A DNA stretch of 8,023 nt from Croceimicrobium sp965658275 (GCA_965658275.1 CBFHRN010000082.1:1-8023); one strand, 5' to 3'. Positions 1-6,669 are shown, numbered from the stretch's first letter. The notes: a model not told the origin generated them from the sequence alone. Numbers and translations: made by a program.

Positions 1-1
1 T

Positions 2-703
2 CTAATGAACGCCCTTTCTAAAGAGCAGGAACTTTCAAAGTTTAAAACCAATTTATATTCGGTGGCAAGCCACGAGTTTAAAACTCCTTTAGCCGTGATT
101 CAGGCGAATATAGAAATGCTGAAGGTGAAGCAAACCCCGAAATTGATCAGCTTAGGTCTTTCCACCATGGAAGAAGAGGTAGACCGCCTTAATACCATGA
201 TAATGGATATGCTTGAATTAAAGAAGTTGACCACAGGTCGGCGTAACTTTAATCTTAGCGATGTAGACATTGTTCAAATCGTAACAGAGCTGATTAAAGA
301 ATATGGGGAGTCACCTTCTAAAGAAATTCAAGTCAGTCATGAACTGGTTGGTGAATCCCATAGCTATCAAGCTGATTATTCGTTAATCCGCTATATATGC
401 AGTAATCTGCTTGGAAATGCGGTCAAGTTCTCTCCAGCTGGAGGAGAAGTGAAGGTGAAAACCAGCTTTACGGATGATGCCATTGATATTGCATTTATTG
501 ATCATGGTATTGGAATCCCCCAAGAGGATCAAGCCAAAGTATTCCAGTCTTTTTTCCGTGCCTCCAACGTAGGTAATATTCAAGGTACGGGAGTTGGACT
601 ATCTATTGTATCTGAATTTGTTAAGCTCCATAAAGGAAAGATAAGACTTGAGAGTAAAGAAGGAGAGGGAAGTACTTTTATTGTCAGTCTGCCAAAAAGT
701 TAA
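2..703 (+). CDS. Sensor histidine kinase, C-terminal part (5' truncated by window edge)
   Basis: This is the dimerisation/phosphoacceptor and ATPase part of a two-component sensor kinase. It autophosphorylates a histidine and passes the phosphate to a response regulator. The frame is open back to the window edge, so the Met at position 5 is probably internal and the sensor part lies outside. Counting from that Met, the H-box SHEFKTPL puts the phospho-His at residue 23 (bases 71-73), after a short charged, probably coiled-coil linker. The N-box NLLGNAVKFSP is at 134-144, the G1 box DHGIGIP at 166-172, an F-box FQSFFRASN at 180-188 and the G2 box GTGVGLSIV at 194-202. All key ATP-binding residues are present, so the kinase should be active. 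The response regulator gene starts 4 bases after the stop, which marks a cognate pair in one operon. The input domain and signal are unknown. Confidence 0.96.
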   Translation, partial: LMNALSKEQELSKFKTNLYSVASHEFKTPLAVIQANIEMLKVKQTPKLISLGLSTMEEEVDRLNTMIMDMLELKKLTTGRRNFNLSDVDIVQIVTELIKEYGESPSKEIQVSHELVGESHSYQADYSLIRYICSNLLGNAVKFSPAGGEVKVKTSFTDDAIDIAFIDHGIGIPQEDQAKVFQSFFRASNVGNIQGTGVGLSIVSEFVKLHKGKIRLESKEGEGSTFIVSLPKS

Positions 704-707
704 GTCT

Positions 708-1448
708 ATGAAGAAGAAATTATTAATTGTTGAAGACAACGAAAAGTTATTAAACTCAATGACCGCTCTATTCGAAGATTATTTCGATGTAGAAGAGGCA
801 ACCAATGGTTTGGAAGGTTTAGAGAAATGCCGTCTAAATATGCCAGACATTATCATTAGCGATATAATGATGCCGGAAATGAATGGTTATGAGTTTACCG
901 AAAATGTGAAGTCCAATGACCGTACTTCCCATATTCCTATGATCCTTCTAACTGCCTTGGGCGAAGATGAGCGAAGAATCGAAGGTTACAATTTTGGAGC
1001 CGACGACTACATAGTAAAGCCTTTCAAGTTTGATATACTTTTGGCTCGTGTAAATAACTTGCTGAAAACCAGGGAGCAGTTGCGTAAGATTTACGATACC
1101 GCGGCACCAATTCATCATGAATTTGGGATCAAGGATCCTGTTCTTTCTCATATGGAAGCCTTATTGGTGAATCATTTCCGATTCCGCAATTTCAGCATCC
1201 CAGAGATTGCAGATATGATGAATATGACCACGCCAAAGCTCGAAAGGGAGGTGAAGCGTTTAACGGGAATGACACCTATCCAATACATCAACGACTTTAG
1301 ACTGCATAAGGCTAAAAACATGTTGCAGACGGAAGACATGAGTATCTTCGAGGTTTCACATGCGCTCGGATTCCGAAGTCTCAGCTACTTTGGAAAGGCT
1401 TATAAAGATAAGTTTGGTGTATCTCCATCTAAGACCAAGAAACTATGA
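708..1448 (+). CDS. Response regulator with N-terminal receiver and C-terminal AraC-type DNA-binding domain
   Basis: A 246-residue transcription regulator, presumably activated by the upstream kinase. The receiver domain covers about residues 3-120: acidic pocket E9/D10, phospho-acceptor D52 in the SDIMMPEMNG segment, T82 and K104 of the usual switch set, all intact. Residues about 145-246 form an AraC/XylS helix-turn-helix domain with both HTH units; the signature GFRSLSYFGKAYKDKFGVSP occupies 221-240. I chose the ATG at 708 because the receiver beta-1 strand (KLLIVEDN) follows at once. An in-frame extension back to 648 would only overlap the kinase. The domain order resembles the C-terminal half of Bacteroidota hybrid two-component (HTCS) proteins, but here kinase and regulator are separate genes. 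Target genes cannot be told from this window; no polysaccharide-utilisation gene is adjacent. Confidence 0.96.
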   Translation: MKKKLLIVEDNEKLLNSMTALFEDYFDVEEATNGLEGLEKCRLNMPDIIISDIMMPEMNGYEFTENVKSNDRTSHIPMILLTALGEDERRIEGYNFGADDYIVKPFKFDILLARVNNLLKTREQLRKIYDTAAPIHHEFGIKDPVLSHMEALLVNHFRFRNFSIPEIADMMNMTTPKLEREVKRLTGMTPIQYINDFRLHKAKNMLQTEDMSIFEVSHALGFRSLSYFGKAYKDKFGVSPSKTKKL

Positions 1449-1864
1449 GCGATTCGGCTTTAAGTATAATGATTGTAGATAATGATCAAGTTAACAGCTT
1501 TGTGCTGAAGAACAGTATTACAAGAAATTACGCCGATGCAAAAGTGGAGCTTTTTCCAGATGGGGCGGAGGCTCTTTCAGAGTTGCGCCGACTGGATAAA
1601 AATGCAGAGATTTTCCCGGCAGTAATCCTGCTTGATATTCATATGCCCGTGATGGATGGATTCGAGTTTTTGGATGAATATGTTCAGGACTTTACCCACA
1701 AGCAAACGATCATTTTTGCGATGAGTAACTCGCTTATTAAAGATGACCAACAACGAGCAAATGACTATGAAGTGGTGAAAGGTTTCATTACCAAACCGCT
1801 GATATACAATAATATTGAATTTATTGTAGAGACCTACCTCCAGGAGTATGGAGGCAATTCATAG
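1445..1864 (+). CDS. Stand-alone receiver-domain protein (single-domain response regulator)
   Basis: A 139-residue CheY-like receiver with no output domain. Phospho-acceptor D64 sits in the motif LLDIHMPVMDGFEFL (62-76), which is typical of stand-alone receivers in Bacteroidota. The Ser/Thr switch position is S94 and the conserved Lys is K117 (TKP). At the acidic pocket the sequence is VDND (11-14), so an Asn occupies one of the two usual magnesium-binding acidic positions; phosphorylation may still work. Its ATG overlaps the stop of the AraC-type regulator (ATGA, 1445-1448), which suggests translational coupling and a shared role in the same relay. It could act as a phosphate sink, a connector to another kinase, or a regulator by protein contact. 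The product is confident; its role is inferred. Confidence 0.93.
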   Translation: MSDSALSIMIVDNDQVNSFVLKNSITRNYADAKVELFPDGAEALSELRRLDKNAEIFPAVILLDIHMPVMDGFEFLDEYVQDFTHKQTIIFAMSNSLIKDDQQRANDYEVVKGFITKPLIYNNIEFIVETYLQEYGGNS

Positions 1865-2041
1865 TATAGATTTCACGGCCGAAGTGCTGTTCCATGGCTT
1901 TTTAAGCTTATCTGGACGACCTTAGAAGCTGATTCTAAGCTTAGAAATAATAGCTCGTTAAACCTTGCCGCAGCTTCATTGCACTAGAATGTCTTTCTTC
2001 ATATAAACTATTCGCTCTAGCAAACTTGGCTAAGGCTTAAA
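1865..2041. other. Intergenic spacer with nested inverted repeats; no convincing gene
   Basis: No functional gene is seen between the receiver gene and the tRNA terminator. The 7-mer CTTAGAA occurs at 1921-1927 and again at 1940-1946, with its reverse complement TTCTAAG between them at 1933-1939. The middle arm can therefore pair with either outer arm, and 1933-1946 is a perfect 14-base palindrome. A U-run does not follow on either strand, so this is not a standard terminator. The minus strand carries two overlapping open frames (2036-1944 and 1980-1876) that look protein-like only if a frameshift near 1980 is allowed; neither makes a credible intact gene. The receiver operon shows no clear intrinsic terminator here. 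Confidence 0.5.
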
Positions 2042-2043
2042 TG

Positions 2044-2076
2044 AAAAAAGCCTTGAAACTTTCGTTCCAAGGCTTT
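2044..2076 (-). terminator. Intrinsic terminator of the initiator tRNA
   Basis: Read on the minus strand, AAAGCCTTG (2076-2068) pairs perfectly with CAAGGCTTT (2055-2047) across a 12-base loop. The T-run continues through 2044, giving six T's that overlap the end of the stem. It begins 5 bases after the tRNA 3' end, so it fits as its terminator. On the plus strand no T-run follows the hairpin, so it should work in one direction only. Confidence 0.75.
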
Positions 2077-2081
2077 CCTAG

Positions 2082-2154
<73 letters not shown>

Positions 2155-2180
2155 ATATGCGTTTTCCCTTATTGGGGCGG

Positions 2181-2211
2181 CAAATATAAAATGAAAATTG
2201 AAACCTCACAA
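2181..2211 (-). promoter_or_regulatory. Promoter of tRNA-fMet (Bacteroidota type)
   Basis: On the minus strand TATATTTG (2188-2181) matches the Bacteroidota -7 consensus TAnnTTTG exactly. A TTG (2211-2209) lies 20 bases upstream, as expected for the -33 element. Transcription would start near 2174, leaving a 5' leader of about 20 nt before the tRNA. The consensus is established knowledge; its use here is inferred. Confidence 0.7.
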
Positions 2212-2241
2212 CACTCAAAGCTTTTTTGATAAATTAGAGGC

Positions 2242-4275
2242 ATGGCGAAGTTCAAGGGATACAGTCTTATCTTTTTCGCTTTACTCTGCACCTCAGTTAT
2301 TTGGGCTCAAAAACCCTATGAATCGGAGTATTGGGAAAAAAATTGGCGAGATTGGCCAAGGCCTCGCTTTGATTACCGCGTTGATACTTTTGCGGCTATT
2401 GAAAATATTATACTGAGGGAGTATTTCAATTCTAATTCCAATATTTCAGGTGAGATTTATCGGCATTATTCACGCTTCCAGTATCCAAGCCGTGCGACGA
2501 TAGAGGAACATGGGTCTATTGATATTCAACTGCCTAACTATGAGGTCTTGGCGGATATCGACTTTCGAGTATGGCACGATGGTCTCCTAGTTTATGAGGC
2601 AAAACCTGATGCTATAAAGGAGTTTTATCTAGACACATTGGGAGCTGACCCTTTCACGAAGAAGATGTTTGCGTTTAGGCTCACGTTTCCCGATTTAAGG
2701 AAAGGGAGCATTGTTGAGGTTATGGTCACCTGTAAAGGGGTGCCCTTGCCCTATCGCTTAACTTTTGAGCAGAGTTTTCCAGTGATTGAATCCTCACAAC
2801 GAATAAAAATTTTATCAGCCTTTCCGCTGCGCTTCGCAACAGATTCCTCTGTGAAGTTTGAAAAGGAGGAAATTTGGGATTACAATTTGTATAAGTTTAG
2901 TCGTAAGCATATTCCCGCCCATAGTATTGAAACGAGCCTTTCTACTGCCGCACTTGATTTTCCAGGTGTTTGGGTGGACTGGAAGGATCAAGTGTTTTAC
3001 TATGATCGAGACGAGAGCGATGATTGGCGTGAACTCTTGCCTTATCTTTTTTACCAAGGTGATTTAAAGGATTTTGTAGTTTATCGAAACAGTTTAGCAG
3101 AAGATTTCGGATTGCAGCAGTTTTATGGAAGTTGGATTCGGCCAGTGCGCTATTTCCACGGCCGAGGCGAGGAGTTTCAATCGAATTCTGCCTATGCAGA
3201 AGGAAGGCTTCGTTTATCGAAAGCTTACGCCGAGGTGTGGTACGAAGTGGAGCAAAGTTTGGAGCGCATTGTAATAAATAATCAAGAGCAAAATTTTGAT
3301 AAGGCCCTTCAGCTAGTATTAAGTGCCCAAGAAAAGGCGGTGCGAAAATATTTGAAAGAACTACCGATAGAACCGCCCATTTTTAGGGAATATGGATTGC
3401 TATGCTCGCATTTAGAAAAGCTTCTGAACTATTTTAAATACGACTATAAACTGGTTCTATTGAGTCCCAAACGTTTCGGAAGGCCTCCTGCTAACTTTGC
3501 TTCTCCATGGACGGCCGTGGCAAGAGGAATAATCTTTAGAAAAGATAGCGCTGAGGATTGGAATTATGTTCTCCCTGGTCCTTACATGTCTCAATTCTAT
3601 AAAGCAAATCAGCTGCCCCCAGATTTGTCGGAAGGTTGGATTCAAGCCTTTTCAAGAAAGGATTCTGTCCCTAAAATAATGGCCTTACCTAAAGTTGAGG
3701 TAGATCCTCACGGTTTTCATCATGTCTACACGCTTAGCTTGCTAAAGGATAAAGGAACTTGGGTGCAAAGGGATACGCTAAAACTCCGGGGTGCTTTCCG
3801 GTCGATTTTGGCCAATGGATATTTGCAAAACGATTCGGTTAAAGACCAATTAAATTATACCAATCACCAACTTATTTATCAGTTTGAAAAGAGGGATAGC
3901 CTTCTCTATTCTAAACCACAAGTCTTATCGGCAGAGGATAGCCTGCGTTTTATTTTACCGCTTAGCGAGGCACTTTCAATTCGATCCCATCCCAGTCTTG
4001 GAAGAAGCTTTGCCTTGCCTCTGATATTTAAGGCCCAGTGGCAATATTGCTTTAATACCGATGATAGCCTTCAAATAGACGTACCTTTGCAAAAGTTTAA
4101 AAGCAATTCGGTTTACGATTTCGATTATTCATGGTCAAAAACTAAGAGTCAATGGCATCTTAGCTTTAGCTTAAAATTGAAGTCAACGGTCATTGATGAG
4201 GCGCAGAAGGCCGATTTTCAAGAGCTCCAAAACCTGTTGCAGGAAGAATTTGAATTCAAGATTTGGAATCGATGA
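2242..4275 (+). CDS. Exported DUF3857-family protein with degenerate transglutaminase-like domain
   Basis: A 677-residue protein of unknown function. It begins with a signal peptide: Lys residues at 3 and 5, a hydrophobic core at about 8-20, and a likely signal peptidase I site after A22 (IWA-Q). Residues about 70-250 resemble DUF3857: a DG turn at 113-114, FAFRLTFPDLRKGSIVEV at 143-160, the FEQSFPV segment at 175-181, and a later IPAHSIE (224-230). In this family a transglutaminase/papain-like fold follows. The matching region here (about 355-450) has a cysteine at C388 (GLLCSHLEKLL), but where the catalytic Asn-His is expected I see SPW (421-423), and no clear catalytic Asp. The protein is therefore probably non-enzymatic. 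The C-terminal third (about 480-677) is beta-rich and unassigned. Its stop overlaps the era start as ATGA, implying co-transcription. No clear promoter was found in the 87-base gap shared with the tRNA. Confidence 0.82.
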   Translation: MAKFKGYSLIFFALLCTSVIWAQKPYESEYWEKNWRDWPRPRFDYRVDTFAAIENIILREYFNSNSNISGEIYRHYSRFQYPSRATIEEHGSIDIQLPNYEVLADIDFRVWHDGLLVYEAKPDAIKEFYLDTLGADPFTKKMFAFRLTFPDLRKGSIVEVMVTCKGVPLPYRLTFEQSFPVIESSQRIKILSAFPLRFATDSSVKFEKEEIWDYNLYKFSRKHIPAHSIETSLSTAALDFPGVWVDWKDQVFYYDRDESDDWRELLPYLFYQGDLKDFVVYRNSLAEDFGLQQFYGSWIRPVRYFHGRGEEFQSNSAYAEGRLRLSKAYAEVWYEVEQSLERIVINNQEQNFDKALQLVLSAQEKAVRKYLKELPIEPPIFREYGLLCSHLEKLLNYFKYDYKLVLLSPKRFGRPPANFASPWTAVARGIIFRKDSAEDWNYVLPGPYMSQFYKANQLPPDLSEGWIQAFSRKDSVPKIMALPKVEVDPHGFHHVYTLSLLKDKGTWVQRDTLKLRGAFRSILANGYLQNDSVKDQLNYTNHQLIYQFEKRDSLLYSKPQVLSAEDSLRFILPLSEALSIRSHPSLGRSFALPLIFKAQWQYCFNTDDSLQIDVPLQKFKSNSVYDFDYSWSKTKSQWHLSFSLKLKSTVIDEAQKADFQELQNLLQEEFEFKIWNR

Positions 4276-5153
4276 GTCACCGTGCCGGCTATGTAAATAT
4301 TATTGGGAATCCAAATGTTGGGAAGTCTACCTTGCTTAATGCCTTATTAGGTGAGCAATTATCGATAACTACTCCCAAAGCCCAAACTACCAGACATCGT
4401 ATTTTAGGTATGCTTAATGGTGAGGACTATCAAATTGTATTCTCAGATACTCCGGGTATCATTAAGCCAGCCTATGCCTTACAGGAAAGTATGATGGATT
4501 TTGTTCATGCTTCTTTTGAGGATGCAGATGCCTTTCTTTATTTAGTGGAACCCGGTATTCGCAGTCTTAAAGATGAGCAGATTTATGCCAAGCTTAAGCA
4601 AGTCTCGGAACCTGTTTTTATCATCCTTAATAAGATTGACAAAATTGACCAATCTAAATTGGAAACCGAAGTTGCTTATTGGCACGAGGAGTTTCCAGAA
4701 GCTGAAATTCTTCCTATATCGGCCCTTCAAAACTTCAATGTTGAGATTCTCGTAGAACGCTTAAAGCAGTTGCTTCCAGAATCGCCACCTTACTACAATA
4801 AGGAGGATTTGAGCGATAAAAACGAGCGTTTCTTCGTGGAAGAAATGATACGAGAACAAATTCTTCTTAACTACAGCAAGGAAATTCCTTATGCTGTAGA
4901 AGTAGAGGTGGAGGAGTTCAAAGAAGATGAAACGATCATTCGTATTCGAGCTAGTATTTATACTGAAAGGAATACACAAAAGGGAATCATTGTTGGTGCC
5001 AAGGGCTCAATGATTAAGAAGACGGGAACAGGTGCGCGCTTAAAAATGGAGAAGTTCTTCAATAAGAAGGTCTTCCTCGATTTATTTGTGAAGGTGCGGA
5101 AAGACTGGCGGAGTAATGAAAATGAATTGAAGCGTTTTGGCTATAAGCGCTAA
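4272..5153 (+). CDS. era: GTPase Era, 16S rRNA-binding ribosome maturation factor
   Basis: A 293-residue Era, the usual length. Era is an essential-type GTPase that binds the 3' end of 16S rRNA and assists 30S subunit maturation. The G domain has G1 GNPNVGKS (12-19), a TTRHRI switch I region (39-44), G3 DTPG (59-62), G4 NKID (120-123) and G5 SAL (150-152). The C-terminal KH RNA-binding domain (about 200-293) contains the IIVGAKGSMIKKTG loop (239-252) and the family-typical ending with VRKDWRSNE. I chose the ATG at 4272. An in-frame TTG at 4263 would add only three residues, while the ATG forms an ATGA overlap with the stop of the preceding exported protein, suggesting translational coupling. 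Its stop overlaps the convergent LRR gene by 4 bases, leaving no room for a terminator between them. Confidence 0.97.
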   Translation: MSHRAGYVNIIGNPNVGKSTLLNALLGEQLSITTPKAQTTRHRILGMLNGEDYQIVFSDTPGIIKPAYALQESMMDFVHASFEDADAFLYLVEPGIRSLKDEQIYAKLKQVSEPVFIILNKIDKIDQSKLETEVAYWHEEFPEAEILPISALQNFNVEILVERLKQLLPESPPYYNKEDLSDKNERFFVEEMIREQILLNYSKEIPYAVEVEVEEFKEDETIIRIRASIYTERNTQKGIIVGAKGSMIKKTGTGARLKMEKFFNKKVFLDLFVKVRKDWRSNENELKRFGYKR

Positions 5154-5707
5154 TCGCAGTCACATCCCCAGGTGCTTTCTATTTTAAGCTCTTCTCGACA
5201 CTTAAAGAGCCAATCTAAATCGCGCGTTCCTAAAAAATTCCGCCGGAGGTCTAATTCTTTTAGGCTTTTAAGTTCGCAAATTAGAGGGCTTATGTATTTT
5301 ACTTCCGCATCCCATAGATCTAATATTTGAAGACTGGGGAAATCTCCTTCTTTTAAAAGTAAACTATCAATCGGGTTTTGATCTAATTGCAGATCGATAA
5401 GAAGAGGTAGTTTTTTTAGGGAGGGGCTAATCTTTTGGATTTGGTTTTTGGAAAGGATAAGCACCTTCAGGTTTTGAAGCTTTTCAATGTCAGGTGGTAT
5501 ATCGTCAAGATCATTTTTGCTGAGATCGAGATGCTCCAAGTTTTTACATTGCCATAATTCGCTTGGCCATTCCTTGAGTTTGCATCGATGCAGGTCAAGT
5601 TTGAGAATCTCTGTTTTCGAAGGATTTTCTAAAAATGCTTTTAATCGGCTTTGAGCTGAGATGCCTAGGTTACAAAATACCAAGAAGACGACGAGCAGTT
5701 TTTTCAT
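5150..5707 (-). CDS. Small exported leucine-rich-repeat protein
   Basis: A 185-residue protein with a signal peptide (MKK start, hydrophobic core 4-17, likely cleavage after A18 in ISAQ), so it should reach the periplasm or beyond. Residues 34-171 form six leucine-rich repeats, each exactly 23 residues long (34-56, 57-79, 80-102, 103-125, 126-148, 149-171). They follow the LxxLxLxxNxLxxIPxxI pattern; repeats 2 and 3 are the most regular. Such repeats build a curved solenoid that usually binds proteins. The C-terminus is short and Cys/Asp-rich (WGCDCD, 180-185), with no membrane segment or sorting domain. Its start codon lies 38 bases inside the 3' end of ribF on the same strand, so both are probably on one mRNA. 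I do not recognise a specific family; the function is unknown. Confidence 0.87.
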   Translation of the reverse strand: MKKLLVVFLVFCNLGISAQSRLKAFLENPSKTEILKLDLHRCKLKEWPSELWQCKNLEHLDLSKNDLDDIPPDIEKLQNLKVLILSKNQIQKISPSLKKLPLLIDLQLDQNPIDSLLLKEGDFPSLQILDLWDAEVKYISPLICELKSLKELDLRRNFLGTRDLDWLFKCREELKIESTWGCDCD

Positions 5708-6611
5708 CTTTAGATAATTGATTCTTCAAAGTCTCTGGTCCATCGAATTTCATTTCCTTCCTTAAAGAGTGTACGAATCGAATTTCCAGCTGTTGTCCGT
5801 ATAAATCTTCCTCAAAATCAAAAAGATGTACTTCAATCGTTTGAAATTTTCCTCCAAAAGTGGGGCGTATACCAATATTACACATGCCGAAAACTTCGGC
5901 CTTTTCGGTTTCATTCGGAAAAATGACTCGTACGGCATATACGCCATTAGCAGGAATGATTTTGTAGGAGTCTCCCACCACAATATTGGCTGTTGGAAAA
6001 CCAATTTTAGTGCCGATTCTTTCTCCTTCAACAACCTTTCCACTGAGTGGAAACTCGTAGTTGAGATATTGATTAGCAATTTCTATGGTGCCTTCGCTAA
6101 TCGCATTCCTAATTTTAGTGCTGCTAACAGTGGTGTCGTCGATGTCTTGTGCGGAGATTTCCTCTACTTCAAATCCGTATAATGGCCCAAATTCTTTGAG
6201 ATGTTCAAAACTACCTTCTCGATTTCGTCCAAAATGATGATCGTAACCAATCACTAATTTTTTAGCTCCTATTTGATTTACCAGGATATTCCGAACAAAA
6301 TCCAAGGAGCTCGTTCGACTAAATTCAGCTGTGAAAGGATGAATGATAAGATGGTCTAAACCGGTTGATTTTAATAATTCTATTTTCTCTTTTTGGGAAT
6401 TAATGAGCTTTAAGTCTAAGTCCGGTTGCAATACCATTCGCGGATGGGGGAAGAAGGTCAATAAAACACTTTCCCCTTCGATCGAGCGAGCGGTTTTATT
6501 TAGTTGTCCTAGAATTTTCCGATGTCCCAAATGAACCCCGTCAAAGGTGCCGGTGGTTACCGCAGCTTTATCGAGTTTTTGAAAGTCGTCAAGCGAATAG
6601 TAAACCTTCAA
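5670..6611 (-). CDS. ribF: Bifunctional riboflavin kinase / FAD synthetase RibF
   Basis: A 313-residue RibF of normal length. It phosphorylates riboflavin to FMN and then adenylylates FMN to FAD in the cytoplasm. The N-terminal FAD-synthetase domain (about 14-185) shows the nucleotidyltransferase motif GTFDGVHLGHR (21-31, HxGH at 27-30), a second substrate-site segment GYDHHFGRN (122-130) and SSTKIRNAI (163-171). The C-terminal flavokinase domain (about 187-310) has GFPTAN (204-209), NIGIRPTFGG (245-254) and TIEVHLFDF (258-266), whose Glu is the expected catalytic base. The start is the TTG at 6611. An in-frame stop lies only five codons upstream (6624-6626) and the next in-frame ATG would remove the HxGH motif. 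It is transcribed divergently from atpD and overlaps the downstream LRR gene. Confidence 0.97.
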   Translation of the reverse strand: MKVYYSLDDFQKLDKAAVTTGTFDGVHLGHRKILGQLNKTARSIEGESVLLTFFPHPRMVLQPDLDLKLINSQKEKIELLKSTGLDHLIIHPFTAEFSRTSSLDFVRNILVNQIGAKKLVIGYDHHFGRNREGSFEHLKEFGPLYGFEVEEISAQDIDDTTVSSTKIRNAISEGTIEIANQYLNYEFPLSGKVVEGERIGTKIGFPTANIVVGDSYKIIPANGVYAVRVIFPNETEKAEVFGMCNIGIRPTFGGKFQTIEVHLFDFEEDLYGQQLEIRFVHSLRKEMKFDGPETLKNQLSKDEKTARRLLGIL

Positions 6612-6669
6612 ATTTTCAGTCTTTTAGAGTGCTTTTGGGTGAAAAAAAGCAGCTTGTTAGTTACCTGTT

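Noticed and set aside
5..7. ATG as the real start of the histidine kinase
   Set aside because: The frame stays open to the window edge and the protein would begin only about 20 residues before the phospho-His, with no sensor; truncation by the window is far more likely.
2230..2237. TAAATTAG as a -7 promoter element for the 2242 gene
   Set aside because: It has one mismatch to TAnnTTTG, no TTG at the right distance, and would start transcription at or after the start codon.
2275..2289. Lipoprotein signal (Cys16 of the exported DUF3857 protein)
   Set aside because: ALLC lacks the small residues normally required just before the Cys, and a good signal peptidase I site follows at A22.
4263..4271. 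TTG as the start of era
   Set aside because: It adds only three residues, and the ATG at 4272 gives both the normal Era N-terminus and an ATGA overlap.
5826..6182. Plus-strand open frame of 118 codons inside ribF
   Set aside because: It is antisense to conserved RibF motifs, and its sequence has no recognisable domain.
6631..6650. Terminator or riboswitch in the ribF leader
   Set aside because: The GCTTTT/AAAAGC hairpin is short and A/T-rich, with no T-run after it on the transcribed strand, and there is no FMN-riboswitch-like sequence.
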